Positions 18,491-27,638 are shown, counted from the first letter of the stretch. The stretch is 64,000 nt of DNA from Pontibacter roseus DSM 17521 (GCF_000373265.1 NZ_KB890765.1:244684-308683); one strand, 5' to 3'. Translations and numbers: made by a program. The notes: generated by a model from the sequence alone, not told the origin.

Positions 18491-18676
18491 TGTCATTCCG
18501 ACGAAAGGAGGAATCTGTTACCACAGCCACCGCCGGTTCGAGCGCAGCGGGAACGGCGGTGAGATATGACGGGCGGTGTGCACTTGGGTTGTTGCTCTAT
18601 TCTTCCCTTGTTGCCTTCAGAAAAGCCGCATCTGCGGCTCGTAGAGAAAAAGATTCCTCCTATTGTCGGAATGACA
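18491..18676. repeat. Miniature element bounded by 26-bp imperfect inverted repeats; rest of gap 18220-18882
   Basis: The arm at 18491-18516 begins TGTCATTCCGACGAAAGG and the arm at 18651-18676 is its reverse complement with two mismatches. Between them are two small hairpins (18528-18535 with 18554-18561; 18624-18630 with 18633-18639). The layout is that of a MITE- or REP-like element. A 157-codon open frame across it (18406-18879) reads like random translation and is not called. The remainder of the 663-base gap holds one CTATACCT (18772) and no gene. Confidence 0.65.
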
Positions 18677-18882
18677 AGATTAATTGTGAAAATTCACGAG
18701 CAGGATTCCCCTCACGGGTGGGAGAGGCTCATCTTCAGCAAGTACTAATTCCCGGCATGCGGCTACAGCGTCTATACCTAGCCAGCAACAAAGGCAAAAT
18801 CCTTTTTAGAGCAATTACCCTAAATAAGTTACAAGCAGGGATGGTTAAATCTGGCCTTGGGCTGACCCTATTCTCCTAAACC

Positions 18883-19425
18883 CTAACCCTGTGCCGCTGA
18901 CTTCAGCTTCTCTTTGAACACCTTGCGGAACTTGTCTACTTTCGGGCGGATGACAAAGCTGCAGTAGGGCTCATGGCCGTGTGTGTTGAAATAGTTCTGG
19001 TGGTAATCCTCGGCGGGATAGAACTCCCCCAACGGCTCAATGGTCGTTACGATGGGGTTGCTGAACGCGCCGGCGGTTTCTAGTTCCTGTTTGTACTTCT
19101 CAGCCAGCTGCCTTTGTTCCTCGCTGTGGTACAGGACGATGGAGCGGTACTGGGGGCCAATGTCATTCCCTTGGCGATTCGGGGTCGTCGGGTCATGTGT
19201 CTTCCAGAATACCTCCAACAGCTCGTCGTAGCTTATTTTGTGTGGGTCGTAGGTGATTTGCAGCACCTCGGCATGGCCTGTCGTGCCAGTGGTTACCTGT
19301 TTGTACGTTGGGTTCTCTACCTGGCCGCCGGCATAACCCGACGCTACCTTTTCAACTCCCTCTAACTCCTGAAATACAGCTTCTGTGCACCAGAAACACC
19401 CATTCCCAAAGGTTGCTTTTTCCAT
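18883..19425 (-). CDS. msrA: Peptide methionine sulfoxide reductase MsrA
   Basis: A 180-residue MsrA, which reduces the S-epimer of methionine sulfoxide in proteins. The catalytic motif GNGCFWCTE is at residues 7-15, with nucleophile C10. Also present: ASGYAGG (about 29-35), TGHAEVLQITYDP, FFW-type segment EVFWKTHDPTT, GNDIGPQYRS and the C-terminal FYPAEDYHQNYF. The frame is open 21 codons further upstream, but MEKATFGNGCF is the family start. No signal peptide, so it is the cytoplasmic form, stand-alone without an MsrB domain. Two CTATACCT elements (19475, 19591) lie in its upstream gap. Confidence 0.96.
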   Translation of the reverse strand: MEKATFGNGCFWCTEAVFQELEGVEKVASGYAGGQVENPTYKQVTTGTTGHAEVLQITYDPHKISYDELLEVFWKTHDPTTPNRQGNDIGPQYRSIVLYHSEEQRQLAEKYKQELETAGAFSNPIVTTIEPLGEFYPAEDYHQNYFNTHGHEPYCSFVIRPKVDKFRKVFKEKLKSAAQG

Positions 19426-19611
19426 TTTTATATAATGTATGCGTGAAGTCTTGGCCATGCGCAGCAGACCAAGGCTATACCTTCTCAAAGGTACGGCTAT
19501 TGCAGATAAACCGTCTAATTAGAGAATTGTTGTGGGCAGATTATGAAAGCTTCCTCCAAAAGAAAGGAAATTGAGTGGACAGCTCTGAAGCTATACCTGC
19601 CCGTCTGGATG

Positions 19612-20313
19612 TCAATTCCGCATGTTCTGCATCAGGCTCTTGGCGTCAGCGGCACCCTCCAGGCTCAGGTACTCGGCTTGCAGCGCCCTTACCTTGAGCT
19701 TGTCGCTGTTTGACATCTCGCCTTCAATCTGGCGGCGGCGTTGGTTCAGCAGCCCGTATACGTGGTCCACATAGTCCCAGTCGTTCTGGGTCCAGTTCTG
19801 ACGCTTGGCCCTGACCACGCCCATGAAGGTAAGGTATGCCTCACGCACGTTCTGCGGCGATATAGAGTCTACATCTTCAAACTCGCGTAACAGCTGCTCC
19901 TGCCACTGCTGCAGCTCCTGCACGTCAAGGGGAGTGTCCTGGCGGCGCTCCTGGCGGTTTTCCCATCGTTCGTAGCGCTGTTTGAGACGCGCATATTCCG
20001 CTTTGGACTCAACTGAAAGACTGTCCAGGTTTTGGTCTATCTCGGCGGTGCGGCGCCTGAAGTCGTCTTTCACATCGGGCCATTCGCGCTGTATGGAGCT
20101 GTCTCCCTGTTCGACCTTCTCATTCATCCAACCGCGCAGCGACTCCAGCCGATCATCCACGGTGCGGCCGGAGCGCACCACCTGGGCAGTATCCTGCTCT
20201 GTTGTGTCTACGGTGATTTCTTCGGTGTTCTCGGCTGTGCGGTTTCCCTCGCAACTCCAGAGGAGCGTTGCCAGGAAAAAGACCGTCACGTACTGTATGT
20301 GTTTTGGCATCAT
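19612..20313 (-). CDS. Charged coiled-coil lipoprotein of unknown function
   Basis: A 233-residue lipoprotein (signal and LLWSC lipobox, C about 21). After a Thr/Glu-rich linker, residues about 55-225 are strongly helical and charged (SKAEYARLKQRYERWENRQE, ELQQWQEQLLREFEDVDS), reading as a coiled-coil or helical bundle. I recognise no enzyme or binding motif. It ends just after the GH3 glycosidase on the same strand and may share its transcript (79-base gap with one CTATACCT at 20346). Confidence 0.6.
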   Translation of the reverse strand: MMPKHIQYVTVFFLATLLWSCEGNRTAENTEEITVDTTEQDTAQVVRSGRTVDDRLESLRGWMNEKVEQGDSSIQREWPDVKDDFRRRTAEIDQNLDSLSVESKAEYARLKQRYERWENRQERRQDTPLDVQELQQWQEQLLREFEDVDSISPQNVREAYLTFMGVVRAKRQNWTQNDWDYVDHVYGLLNQRRRQIEGEMSNSDKLKVRALQAEYLSLEGAADAKSLMQNMRN

Positions 20314-20392
20314 GTTTCTTATGCTGTATGGGTTCTGGGCCAGGTCTATACCTGCCTTTTGCTATTACTACGAAAAGGGGAGATGCAGGATA

Positions 20393-22246
20393 CTATGGGC
20401 GCACAGCCAGCAGGGGTTTGTCCTTGCTGATGCCGTCGCCATAGCTATAATGACCGTTTACGGTGACGGGCAGTTTGCCACGAGCCGGTATTTTCCCGAA
20501 CAATACCTTCGCAGCCGCTATCTGGGCGTGCGCATGCCGCTGATACGCCACCACCAACACACGGCTCTTGTGTATGTCCTTGAACTGGTCTAAGGTATAG
20601 GCGTTGTCGAAGAGCGTCATAACGGCTCTGTCAGACCTGGCCAGCTCATTTACAAACTCAGTCGCCTCTTTGGAGTAGCCTAGCCGGTTGCTCGGGCTGG
20701 CGCCGGGTCCATACAGCCCAACCAGCACGTAGTCATACCCACGCAGCTTCTGTTTCATCTTCTTGACTTCCTTGGCATCGGCCTTTCGTGAGATTACAAA
20801 GTTGGTGGTGCTGCGGGTGTATTTGTCTACCTCCCGCTGAAATAAAGTAGGCCGTATCGCCCCAAAGGATAGTGTGGCGATTTTATGTTTCTTTTTCTGG
20901 CGTATGGGCAGTAGGTTCTTTCGGTTGTTGAGCAGCGTCATGGCAGCCTCGGCCAGGGCATGGTTGGTACTATCGGCTATCTCCGGATTGAGGTCCTCAT
21001 ATAGGTTCTCCAGTTCGATGGGCCTATACTTGTCCAGCCCCACCCATTGCTTGGCAGCCAGCATCTTTTTGCAGCGCCTGTCAATCTCTTCTTGCGACAG
21101 CTCCCCCCTGATGATGGCTTCTTTTATAGCACGTATGGCCTTGGGCACGCTGTTGAGTCGCTCCAGTACATCGTTGCCGGCCATCAGGGCACGCGCCTCG
21201 GCCTCACCCGCCGGGAAATATTTGGTCACGCCCTTCATCACCATCGCATCGGTGAATACTAGGCCTTTGAACTCCATCTTTTTCTTGAGCAGGTTGGTCA
21301 CGATAGGCTTGGAGAGCGTGGAGGGCAGGTTCATAGTCGTGTCAAGCTCGGGCATGTGCATGTGCGCCACCATGATGCCCCCGATGCCGTGCTTTATCAG
21401 TTCCCGGAAGGGGTAAAGCTCCAGCGAATCGAGGCGAGTGCGGTCATGGGGTATAACCGGCAAATCATAATGGGAGTCCACATCGGTGTCGCCGTGGCCA
21501 GGGAAGTGCTTGGCTACAGCGATGATGCCATTTTCCTGCATGCCGCGCATATAGGCCAAGCTCTTAGCCGTCACGTCCAGTTTATCCTCGCCAAAGGCGC
21601 GGTAACTGATGATGGGATTCGCGGGGTTGTTGTTGATGTCGGCCACAGGAGCAAAATTGACATGCATGCCCAAGCGCTTGAACTCCTGCGCCACTTCAGC
21701 CCCCATCTGGTATATCAATCCATTATCCTCAATGGCGCCCAGCATCATCTGGTAGGGATACTGCACCGTGCTGTCGAGGCGCATGCCAACGCCTGTCTCG
21801 GCATCCATAGAGATGAGGAGGGGTACTTTGGAGGCAGCCTGGTACCGGTTGTTGAGCTTTGCCTGGCGCACAGGGCCTCCTTGGAAGTAGATGATGCCCC
21901 CCACCTTATACCTGGTGATGAGGTTCATGACATCGGCTTCGTACTTGGGTCCTTTGTTGGAGAAGGCTTCGATAATAATCAGCTGTGCGATGCGCTCATC
22001 GGGCGTCAGCGTCCGGAACACGGAATCCACCCACGTAGAAGGATTCTCAATCGCCTCCATCAGCGAAGCAGGAGGCGTATAAGCGGTCTCGGATGGAAAA
22101 AACTCACGCTGATTCCCCTCTGTGTACTCATGTTTCTGAGCATCGGTGCCTTCGCAGGCGCATAACAGGAACACCAGGACCAGAAGCAGGAGGTGGTGCA
22201 CCACGCCTGAAAGGGAGGCGCCAGAACGTTGCTTGGGTGCGTACAT
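20393..22246 (-). CDS. Glycoside hydrolase family 3 lipoprotein (NagZ-like beta-N-acetylhexosaminidase)
   Basis: A 617-residue GH3 enzyme. The NagZ signature KHFPGHGDTDVDSHYDLP begins at K246 and includes the Asp/His pair used as acid/base in this subfamily; the nucleophile Asp lies in GLVFTDAMVMKGV. A C-terminal alpha/beta domain (about 430-617) follows, without the beta-lactamase-like module that many Bacteroidota homologues carry. The lipobox FLLCAC indicates membrane anchoring, probably facing periplasm or surface, so it may release GlcNAc from peptidoglycan or chitin-like glycans. The frame is open 31 codons upstream to 22339; I take MYAPKQRSG because it puts a normal-length signal before the lipobox. 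Confidence 0.87.
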   Translation of the reverse strand: MYAPKQRSGASLSGVVHHLLLLVLVFLLCACEGTDAQKHEYTEGNQREFFPSETAYTPPASLMEAIENPSTWVDSVFRTLTPDERIAQLIIIEAFSNKGPKYEADVMNLITRYKVGGIIYFQGGPVRQAKLNNRYQAASKVPLLISMDAETGVGMRLDSTVQYPYQMMLGAIEDNGLIYQMGAEVAQEFKRLGMHVNFAPVADINNNPANPIISYRAFGEDKLDVTAKSLAYMRGMQENGIIAVAKHFPGHGDTDVDSHYDLPVIPHDRTRLDSLELYPFRELIKHGIGGIMVAHMHMPELDTTMNLPSTLSKPIVTNLLKKKMEFKGLVFTDAMVMKGVTKYFPAGEAEARALMAGNDVLERLNSVPKAIRAIKEAIIRGELSQEEIDRRCKKMLAAKQWVGLDKYRPIELENLYEDLNPEIADSTNHALAEAAMTLLNNRKNLLPIRQKKKHKIATLSFGAIRPTLFQREVDKYTRSTTNFVISRKADAKEVKKMKQKLRGYDYVLVGLYGPGASPSNRLGYSKEATEFVNELARSDRAVMTLFDNAYTLDQFKDIHKSRVLVVAYQRHAHAQIAAAKVLFGKIPARGKLPVTVNGHYSYGDGISKDKPLLAVRP

Positions 22247-22584
22247 GGTATGTGCAAAAGAATGCCACATGTTAATACTTACATTTATCTGTTTGGTTCG
22301 CCGCATGCACGGAGAGCCAAACATGTGAAAGCCAACCAAACAGGGCGGCTGAAAAAGAGCAGATACGGTGAACAGCTATAAAGGTAAAGGCTGACTACGC
22401 TGTTTTTGTTCAATACCAGTATATTTAGGCAGGCTGCTGCACCCTTAAATGAAAGTATCTGGAGAATTGAGTGGCGTGTACAGCCTGATAAAAAGAAAAC
22501 ACGTTGTTGCCTGGTGAATGGGTCCAAAACGCCTCAGGAACCTGCTCGGCGATTTGCGTGGCTCGTTCCGTGAATACTATACCT

Positions 22585-23406
22585 ATGGCTCCTCCTTCTA
22601 TTGGACACCTCTTGCCCGACACTCAGGCAGAGAGCGAACGTTTTGCATACAGTTTCCTGCCAGGCACGCTTTTCGTTGCCCTCATTTGGCTCATTGCGCT
22701 GTTGGTATACCTGAGTGACGTGCAACTGACGTGGCTGGGCGTGCTGCCACGCAACTCGCTGGGCCTTGTGGGTATAGTCACGGGGCCTCTCATCCATTCC
22801 GGGTTGATACATTTGCTTTCCAACTCCTTTCCGCTGGTGCTGCTCTCGGGTTTCATCCTGTTCCTGCACCGGCGGGTGGCGTTGCGGGTGTTCATGTTCG
22901 TGTATGTGCTGAGTGGCCTGTTCACCTGGCTCATTGGCCGCGATGCCTACCATGTAGGGGCAAGCGGCGTGGTGTATGGGCTGGCGGGTTTTCTGTTGTT
23001 CAACGGGATGCTGCGCCGCGACAGGGCAGGGTTGGCGGTATCGCTGGCCATTCTGTTTCTGTACGGAGGTTTGTTTTATGGGCTGTTTCCGGCGGAAGAG
23101 CGTATTTCCTGGGAAGGGCATCTGGGAGGCTTGCTGGCAGGTATGGGAGCTGCTCTGCTGTACGGCGAAAGCGTGGAGAGAAGGGCAGAACCGGACGAGA
23201 GTGAGGCTGCGGCAACAGCGAGTCCAATAGCGTTACAGCAACGGCACCAGAGCAGCACACTGGGGAATAGCCCCTACGCGATGAGGTATACCGTAAGTAC
23301 TGACAACGCTAAGGCCACTTACCTGCACCCCTGCCGACTCAACCCCAAATCAGGTATGGTAGAATTGGGGACAAGACATACAGTCATAAAATCAGATAAG
23401 CCGTAA
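22585..23406 (+). CDS. Rhomboid-family intramembrane serine protease
   Basis: A 273-residue membrane protein with six helices and the rhomboid dyad: nucleophile S127 in GASGVVYG and H179 in WEGHLGG, plus the conserved HLLSN (His/Asn oxyanion side) in the second helix. Rhomboids cleave single-pass membrane proteins inside the bilayer. After the last helix (about residue 193) there is an 80-residue disordered, Ser/Thr-rich tail, unusual for the family and possibly a regulatory or spurious extension. The start at MAPPSIGHLL is preferred over upstream codons from 22504. It abuts the next gene with zero spacing. Confidence 0.9.
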   Translation: MAPPSIGHLLPDTQAESERFAYSFLPGTLFVALIWLIALLVYLSDVQLTWLGVLPRNSLGLVGIVTGPLIHSGLIHLLSNSFPLVLLSGFILFLHRRVALRVFMFVYVLSGLFTWLIGRDAYHVGASGVVYGLAGFLLFNGMLRRDRAGLAVSLAILFLYGGLFYGLFPAEERISWEGHLGGLLAGMGAALLYGESVERRAEPDESEAAATASPIALQQRHQSSTLGNSPYAMRYTVSTDNAKATYLHPCRLNPKSGMVELGTRHTVIKSDKP

Positions 23407-24138
23407 ATGCTTTACATGAACGAAACAAGGCAGCAGGAACAGGCCGAGGTAAAGCAAAGTAAGTGGCCCCTCATCATTACCGGCATTATATTGTTGGGGC
23501 TGGTCGCGGCCTACTTCAATTTTCCTGGCTTTCAGGAGAGCATGAAAGAAGGCTGGGAGGTGCTGACCAGCGGCGAGGAAGAGCGGATTTCAAAATGGGT
23601 GGAGCAGTTCGGCTTCTGGGGGCCCTTTTTCATTGTGTTGGCCATGGTACTGCAGATGTTCCTAATCGTTGTCAACGTGGTGGCGTTGATGCTGGTGGCC
23701 ATATTGGCCTACGGACCTGTATGGGGGGCAGTGATTGCTATAGTGGCCGTGCTGGTAGCCTCTACCGTAGGCTACATGATTGGCAGAGGCCTGGGAGAGG
23801 CCGGTGTACGCCGCATCATAGGGCAGAAGGCGGAAGAAAAAGTGTGTAGCTTTGTGAATGAGTATGGGATTTGGGCCGTCATCATAGCTCGGATTTCACC
23901 CATCCTTTCTAATGACGCCGTGAGTTTCGTGGCTGGAATCACTAAAATGGCCTACCCCAAGTTCATCGGGGCTACTTTGGCAGGCATCACACCTCTTGCC
24001 ATCCTGCTGGCATGGCTCGGCGAGAGCAACGACAGGCTCATCAACGGCCTTATCTGGGTGGGAGTAGGGAGTTTGGTTCTCTTCATCGGCTACGTGCTAT
24101 ACGACAAGTACTTCCGCAAGAAAGCATCCCATGAATAG
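23407..24138 (+). CDS. TVP38/TMEM64-family membrane protein
   Basis: A 243-residue inner-membrane protein of the DedA-related VTT (TVP38/TMEM64, 'SNARE-associated') group. Helices at about 18-38, 68-95, 98-120, 160-200 and 212-232; the family segment GPVWGAVIAIVAVLVASTVG followed by YMIGRGLGE is clear, as is ARISPILSNDAVSFVAG. Members are thought to move lipids or small solutes. It starts on the base after the rhomboid stop codon, so the two are almost certainly translated from one mRNA; the alternative start at 23416 (MNETRQ) would change little. Confidence 0.9.
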   Translation: MLYMNETRQQEQAEVKQSKWPLIITGIILLGLVAAYFNFPGFQESMKEGWEVLTSGEEERISKWVEQFGFWGPFFIVLAMVLQMFLIVVNVVALMLVAILAYGPVWGAVIAIVAVLVASTVGYMIGRGLGEAGVRRIIGQKAEEKVCSFVNEYGIWAVIIARISPILSNDAVSFVAGITKMAYPKFIGATLAGITPLAILLAWLGESNDRLINGLIWVGVGSLVLFIGYVLYDKYFRKKASHE

Positions 24139-24512
24139 AGCTGTTAACTGTCCTGTCATTTGTATTTTCAGGTATACCTCCTGTATAAATTACAGCGCCA
24201 AGTAACGAACTTTAAAAATTTATATTGTATAGGGTTATTCAGTATTTGCTATACCTGTTCTTTAGATTTTTTATGTAGGAATAAGCTAAATATTAATTTA
24301 AAAAATTGTATATAAAATCTAATATTCTACTAGTTGGAATGAACCGCTGTTTAGATAAATTTATATATAAAAATCGAAAATTTACATGACATAAATAATC
24401 TCAATAATCCGCCTTTACAGATAAATTAATCCATGTAAGAAAACCTATTCCGAAATGCCGCCGTTTAAGCGGTTTATTGTAGGAAATTGATGTTTCACGA
24501 AATGGATTACGT
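24139..24512. other. AT-rich gene-free gap
   Basis: 374 bases with long A/T runs, far richer in AT than flanking genes. One palindromic AGGTATACCT (24170) and one CTATACCT (24249) are the only structured signals I see. It should carry the promoter for the 3D-domain gene at 24513. Confidence 0.6.
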
Positions 24513-25082
24513 ATGTTTAGGGTCAAATTACTAGCAGTTGTGATTTCCATTTTTGTTGCCTTCGCCGATGAAATGGCGCTCCTCAAGGCAGAATCTTCCG
24601 AACCTTCGGAAGAAAAAACAGAAGCCACTCACCGTCCTCCCACTTACATCCAAAAAGTACAATCACCTGACGAACTACCCGAGACTTATACCGTATCTGC
24701 CACCGTCTATTTCCCCGAAAGAAGCCAGACCGACAGCGACCCCCTCACGACGGCAGACGGCTCCAAAATCAACCCCAGAAACCCCAAGAAGCACCGTTGG
24801 ATAGCTCTGTCCCGTGATATGCTGTCGCGCTGGGGAGGCGAAATCCAGTATGGAGACTCCATCTGGGTGCGCGGCATATCAGACGAACTGGATGGCATGT
24901 ACATAGTGCGCGACACCATGAACCGCCGCTTCCGCAACCGCATCGACATACTCGTGGGCAGGAACGACAACATCATGGGGAGATGGGACAATGTAGAAAT
25001 AGCACGTGCCGAGTTCCCGCAGGAGGAGGAGCTTGAACTTGACTTCAAGCCGAGCTACTACGGTTTGGCCATGTCGAAGTAA
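24513..25082 (+). CDS. Exported 3D-domain (double-psi beta-barrel) protein
   Basis: A 189-residue protein with a short hydrophobic N-terminus (VKLLAVVISIFVAFA) and a 3D/RlpA-like double-psi beta-barrel at about 60-175: VSATVYFPERSQTDSDPLTT, IALSRDMLSRWGG, YGDSIWVRGI and YIVRDTMNRRFRNRIDIL. The three conserved aspartates that name the 3D domain are present (DSD, D of GDSIWV, D of RDTM/RIDIL). Related domains bind or cut peptidoglycan; catalytic activity here is not certain. The stop codon TAA is fused to AGGTATAG at 25082. Confidence 0.8.
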   Translation: MFRVKLLAVVISIFVAFADEMALLKAESSEPSEEKTEATHRPPTYIQKVQSPDELPETYTVSATVYFPERSQTDSDPLTTADGSKINPRNPKKHRWIALSRDMLSRWGGEIQYGDSIWVRGISDELDGMYIVRDTMNRRFRNRIDILVGRNDNIMGRWDNVEIARAEFPQEEELELDFKPSYYGLAMSK

Positions 25083-25184
25083 GGTATAGGCAGTGAGTAA
25101 ACCTGCCCTCTTCTTAAAAAGGTATGCTGTGATTTCTGAGTAAGTCGGATTTTCCTAACTTAGGCAGTAAAAAAGAGCAGAACC

Positions 25185-25748
25185 ATGACGAGAGAAGAGG
25201 CACTTGCCATACTAAAGGATATGACCACGAGCGAAAGCCTGCTGCGCCACGCGCGAACCGTGCAACTGGTGATGGAGGCCTACGCTGAGAAACTGGGGGA
25301 AGACAAAGAGGAGTGGTCCATTACTGGGCTGCTGCACGACGCCGACTACCAGGCCTACCCGGAGCAGCACCCCAACGTGATTGTGCAGCTGCTGCGCGAG
25401 AAAGGGCAGGAGAAGATAGCCCATGCCATTTCGGCCCACTATACCCACTGGGGAGTGCCCTACGAAACCACCCTGGACAAAGCACTGATTGCCTGCGACG
25501 AGATTACCGGCTTTATAGTGGCCTGCGCACAGGTACGGCCGCAGCGCCTGGAAGGACTGGAGGCGAAGTCTGTCCTGAAGAAACTCAACACGAAAGGCTT
25601 CGCCGCCTCTGTTGACCGGGACGAGGTGCGCAAGGGCGCTGAGCTCTTCGGGGTGGAGATGCAGGAGCACATCAACTTCATCATCTCGGTGCTGCAGCAG
25701 AACCAGCAGGAACTGCAGCTGGAGCCACAGCAAAGTACGAGCGCCTGA
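25185..25748 (+). CDS. HD-domain hydrolase
   Basis: A 187-residue cytoplasmic HD-superfamily protein. The metal-binding His/Asp set is visible: H22 (LLRHARTVQ), H51-D52 (GLLHDADY), the AHYTHWG histidines and a late Asp in ACDEITGF. This is the HDIG-type group commonly labelled metal-dependent phosphohydrolase; substrate unknown. Convergent with a small minus-strand gene, with a hairpin between. An AGGTATAG lies 2 bases after the stop. Confidence 0.87.
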   Translation: MTREEALAILKDMTTSESLLRHARTVQLVMEAYAEKLGEDKEEWSITGLLHDADYQAYPEQHPNVIVQLLREKGQEKIAHAISAHYTHWGVPYETTLDKALIACDEITGFIVACAQVRPQRLEGLEAKSVLKKLNTKGFAASVDRDEVRKGAELFGVEMQEHINFIISVLQQNQQELQLEPQQSTSA

Positions 25749-25756
25749 TCAGGTAT

Positions 25757-25789
25757 AGCTGCCGCTTCTGTTGCCAGGGGCGGCAGTTT
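25757..25789. terminator. Hairpin between convergent genes
   Basis: CTGCCGC (25759-25765) pairs with GCGGCAG (25780-25786) around a 14-base loop and leads into TTT. It probably serves the HD-domain gene. Moderate strength only. Confidence 0.6.
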
Positions 25790-25792
25790 ACA

Positions 25793-25984
25793 TTAAGCCA
25801 GGTAGTAAAGCAGCGCCTCCATGCCTTTGGCATTGTCATCCGCCTCCACCACTTCATCAATCACGGTCTGTATCTCCTGTTCGGACCAGCTTTCCTTTTC
25901 AGCGGCTTTCACAAATAGGTCCAACGCGGCATAGCGGTTCATGCTGGCGGGTATAGTGGCCTTTACTTTCTTTCTGATTTGCAT
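25793..25984 (-). CDS. Small acidic protein of unknown function
   Basis: A 63-residue protein, [12 protein letters not shown] then helical and acidic ([20 protein letters not shown]), without signal peptide or recognisable motif. I start at the ATG at 25984; a further 20 codons upstream to 26044 look unlike protein. It reads like the short single-helix-pair proteins common in Cytophagales. Alternative: an unused frame, but the base use and clean C-terminus favour a gene. Confidence 0.55.
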   Translation of the reverse strand: MQIRKKVKATIPASMNRYAALDLFVKAAEKESWSEQEIQTVIDEVVEADDNAKGMEALLYYLA

Positions 25985-26175
25985 GGGTATAATCCTTTTG
26001 GCAAGGATACACAGGCTTTGGCAAAAAGTCAATTTTGCCTTCAATTAGTGGGCGCTCGGAAAGCATTCTAGCAGCTTCTGGAGCAGCTTTATTAGGATGA
26101 TGTTAATAAAAAATTGACCAACCCTTCTGTGAAGCCACCGTTTTATAGGTATACCTCAACCAAAAGAAGGAGCCT

Positions 26176-27168
26176 ATGGAGAAAGAGGTTTTCACGCTTG
26201 AGAAGATTCAGGAACTGGACGATGCCACACTTCTGTATTTTGCTGCGCCCATCATCGTGGCATCCGTGGTGATAGAATGGCTGGTGGGTGTGTACAAGCA
26301 GCGTGACTACTATGACAAGCGCGATTTCATAGCGGCAGTGGCTATTGGTGCGGGTAGCATGGTGCTGGGGTCCTTGCTAAAGGTGACGATTTTCTATACC
26401 ACTATCGTCATCTACAACGCGGTGCCTTGGGCGGTGCCGCGCTCGTGGTGGGGTTTCGTGCTCTGCTTCCTGCTGGTTGATTGGCTGCGGTACTGGGCGC
26501 ACCGCATCTCGCATGAGCAGCGTTTCTGGTGGGCGACACATGTCACCCACCACTCTTCCCAGAAGATGAACTTCTCCGTCTCGTTCCGCACGGGTTGGAC
26601 ACAGCATATCAAGTTCATCTTTTTTCTGCCTGTCCCTTTCCTGGGCCTCGACCCGCTCACCTTCCTGATTTGCCACCAATTGGCCGTGTTCTATCAGTTT
26701 TGGGTGCATACGGAGCTCATCCGGAAACTGCCGGCACCACTGGAGTATATCTTTGTCACCCCTTCGCACCACCGGGTGCACCACGGTTCCAATGCCAAGT
26801 ATATCGACAAGAATTACGGCTCCACACTCATCATTTGGGATAGGCTCTTCAATACCTTCCAGGCAGAGGAGGAGCGCCCAGTCTACGGCCTGACCAAACC
26901 AGTCACCTCTTATAACCCGCTATACCTGGTGTTCCATGAATGGGTGGACCTGTTCCGGGATTTGCTGCATGCCCGCTCGGCAAAGGAGGTATGGAAGCTG
27001 CTGTTCAAGCCACCGGGCGCTGTGGTGACGGCCTTTCAGCGGGAGCAGGAGGCACTGCGGGTGCAACTGAAGGAGAAGGAGGAGCCGGAATCTGTGCTGT
27101 CGGAGGATGGACTCGGTCAGTTAGTAGGAAGCGTAGGTATAGCTGAGGGCATAAACACGGACAAATAA
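26176..27168 (+). CDS. Fatty acid hydroxylase / sterol desaturase superfamily membrane protein
   Basis: A 330-residue di-iron membrane oxygenase. The histidine clusters of the superfamily are complete: HRISHE (H109), HVTHH (H122, H125, H126), HTE after YQFWV, and HHRVHHGS (H198, H199, H202, H203). Four or so helices surround them. Related enzymes hydroxylate or desaturate lipids; in this phylum candidates are carotenoids, sphingolipids or hopanoid-like lipids, none of which can be chosen by sequence alone. The C-terminal 60 residues are hydrophilic. Confidence 0.9.
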   Translation: MEKEVFTLEKIQELDDATLLYFAAPIIVASVVIEWLVGVYKQRDYYDKRDFIAAVAIGAGSMVLGSLLKVTIFYTTIVIYNAVPWAVPRSWWGFVLCFLLVDWLRYWAHRISHEQRFWWATHVTHHSSQKMNFSVSFRTGWTQHIKFIFFLPVPFLGLDPLTFLICHQLAVFYQFWVHTELIRKLPAPLEYIFVTPSHHRVHHGSNAKYIDKNYGSTLIIWDRLFNTFQAEEERPVYGLTKPVTSYNPLYLVFHEWVDLFRDLLHARSAKEVWKLLFKPPGAVVTAFQREQEALRVQLKEKEEPESVLSEDGLGQLVGSVGIAEGINTDK

Positions 27169-27170
27169 AA

Positions 27171-27192
27171 AAGCATGGCGGCTGCCATGTTT
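27171..27192. terminator. Short bidirectional hairpin
   Basis: CATGGC (27174-27179) pairs with GCCATG (27184-27189) around a 4-base loop, preceded by six A residues and followed by TTT. It sits exactly between two convergent genes. Confidence 0.7.
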
Positions 27193-27197
27193 CTGTA

Positions 27198-27638
27198 TTA
27201 GTACTGTTCCTGATAGCCGCCTTGGCGGGAGGCAGGGTTGCTCTGTGCCTCACGTGGCACCCCCATCTTCTCTTCACGGCGCGACTGGTACTGCGCAAAC
27301 TGCTGCTCTGTCAGGACATCCTTGATTTGGGAGAGGCGCGTCTGGCTGATGATGTCCATCTGTTGGGCCAGTTTGCGTGGGTCTGACTTCAGTTTGGTTC
27401 GGGCCTCCTCAGCGTGGCGCATGCTGGTTCGGTTGATTTCCTGAAGTTTCCGGGCCTGGTCTGGCTGCAGGCGCAGGTTCTTCACCATACCTGCTGTAAT
27501 GTCGTCGGCCCGCTGCTCCACCGATTTTGGGGCGCTTTGTGCGGTTTTGGTTTGCTTTTGCTGGCTGGCAGGAGCCTGGGCAAAGGCAACGGTGGTGACT
27601 GTGGCAAAAAGTATGGCGGCGAGAGCTGCTTTCTTCAT
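27198..27638 (-). CDS. Small periplasmic helical protein (Spy/LTxxQ-like)
   Basis: A 146-residue exported protein: signal peptide 1-20 (VAFAQA), then a helical domain with LRLQPDQARKLQEI and QIKDVLTEQQFAQYQSRRE, resembling the paired LTxxQ motifs of Spy/CpxP-type periplasmic chaperones. The first motif is degenerate (QPDQ). Function is inferred from that resemblance only. It lies downstream of the nucleoid-associated protein gene on the same strand, 111 bases away. Confidence 0.65.
   Translation of the reverse strand: MKKAALAAILFATVTTVAFAQAPASQQKQTKTAQSAPKSVEQRADDITAGMVKNLRLQPDQARKLQEINRTSMRHAEEARTKLKSDPRKLAQQMDIISQTRLSQIKDVLTEQQFAQYQSRREEKMGVPREAQSNPASRQGGYQEQY

Noticed and set aside
18529..18561. 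GGTTCGA segment resembling a tRNA T-loop
   Set aside because: It is the loop side of a small hairpin inside the dispersed element; no acceptor or anticodon stems can be drawn around it.
18406..18879. 157-codon open frame
   Set aside because: Crosses the inverted repeats and small hairpins of a dispersed element and reads as random protein.
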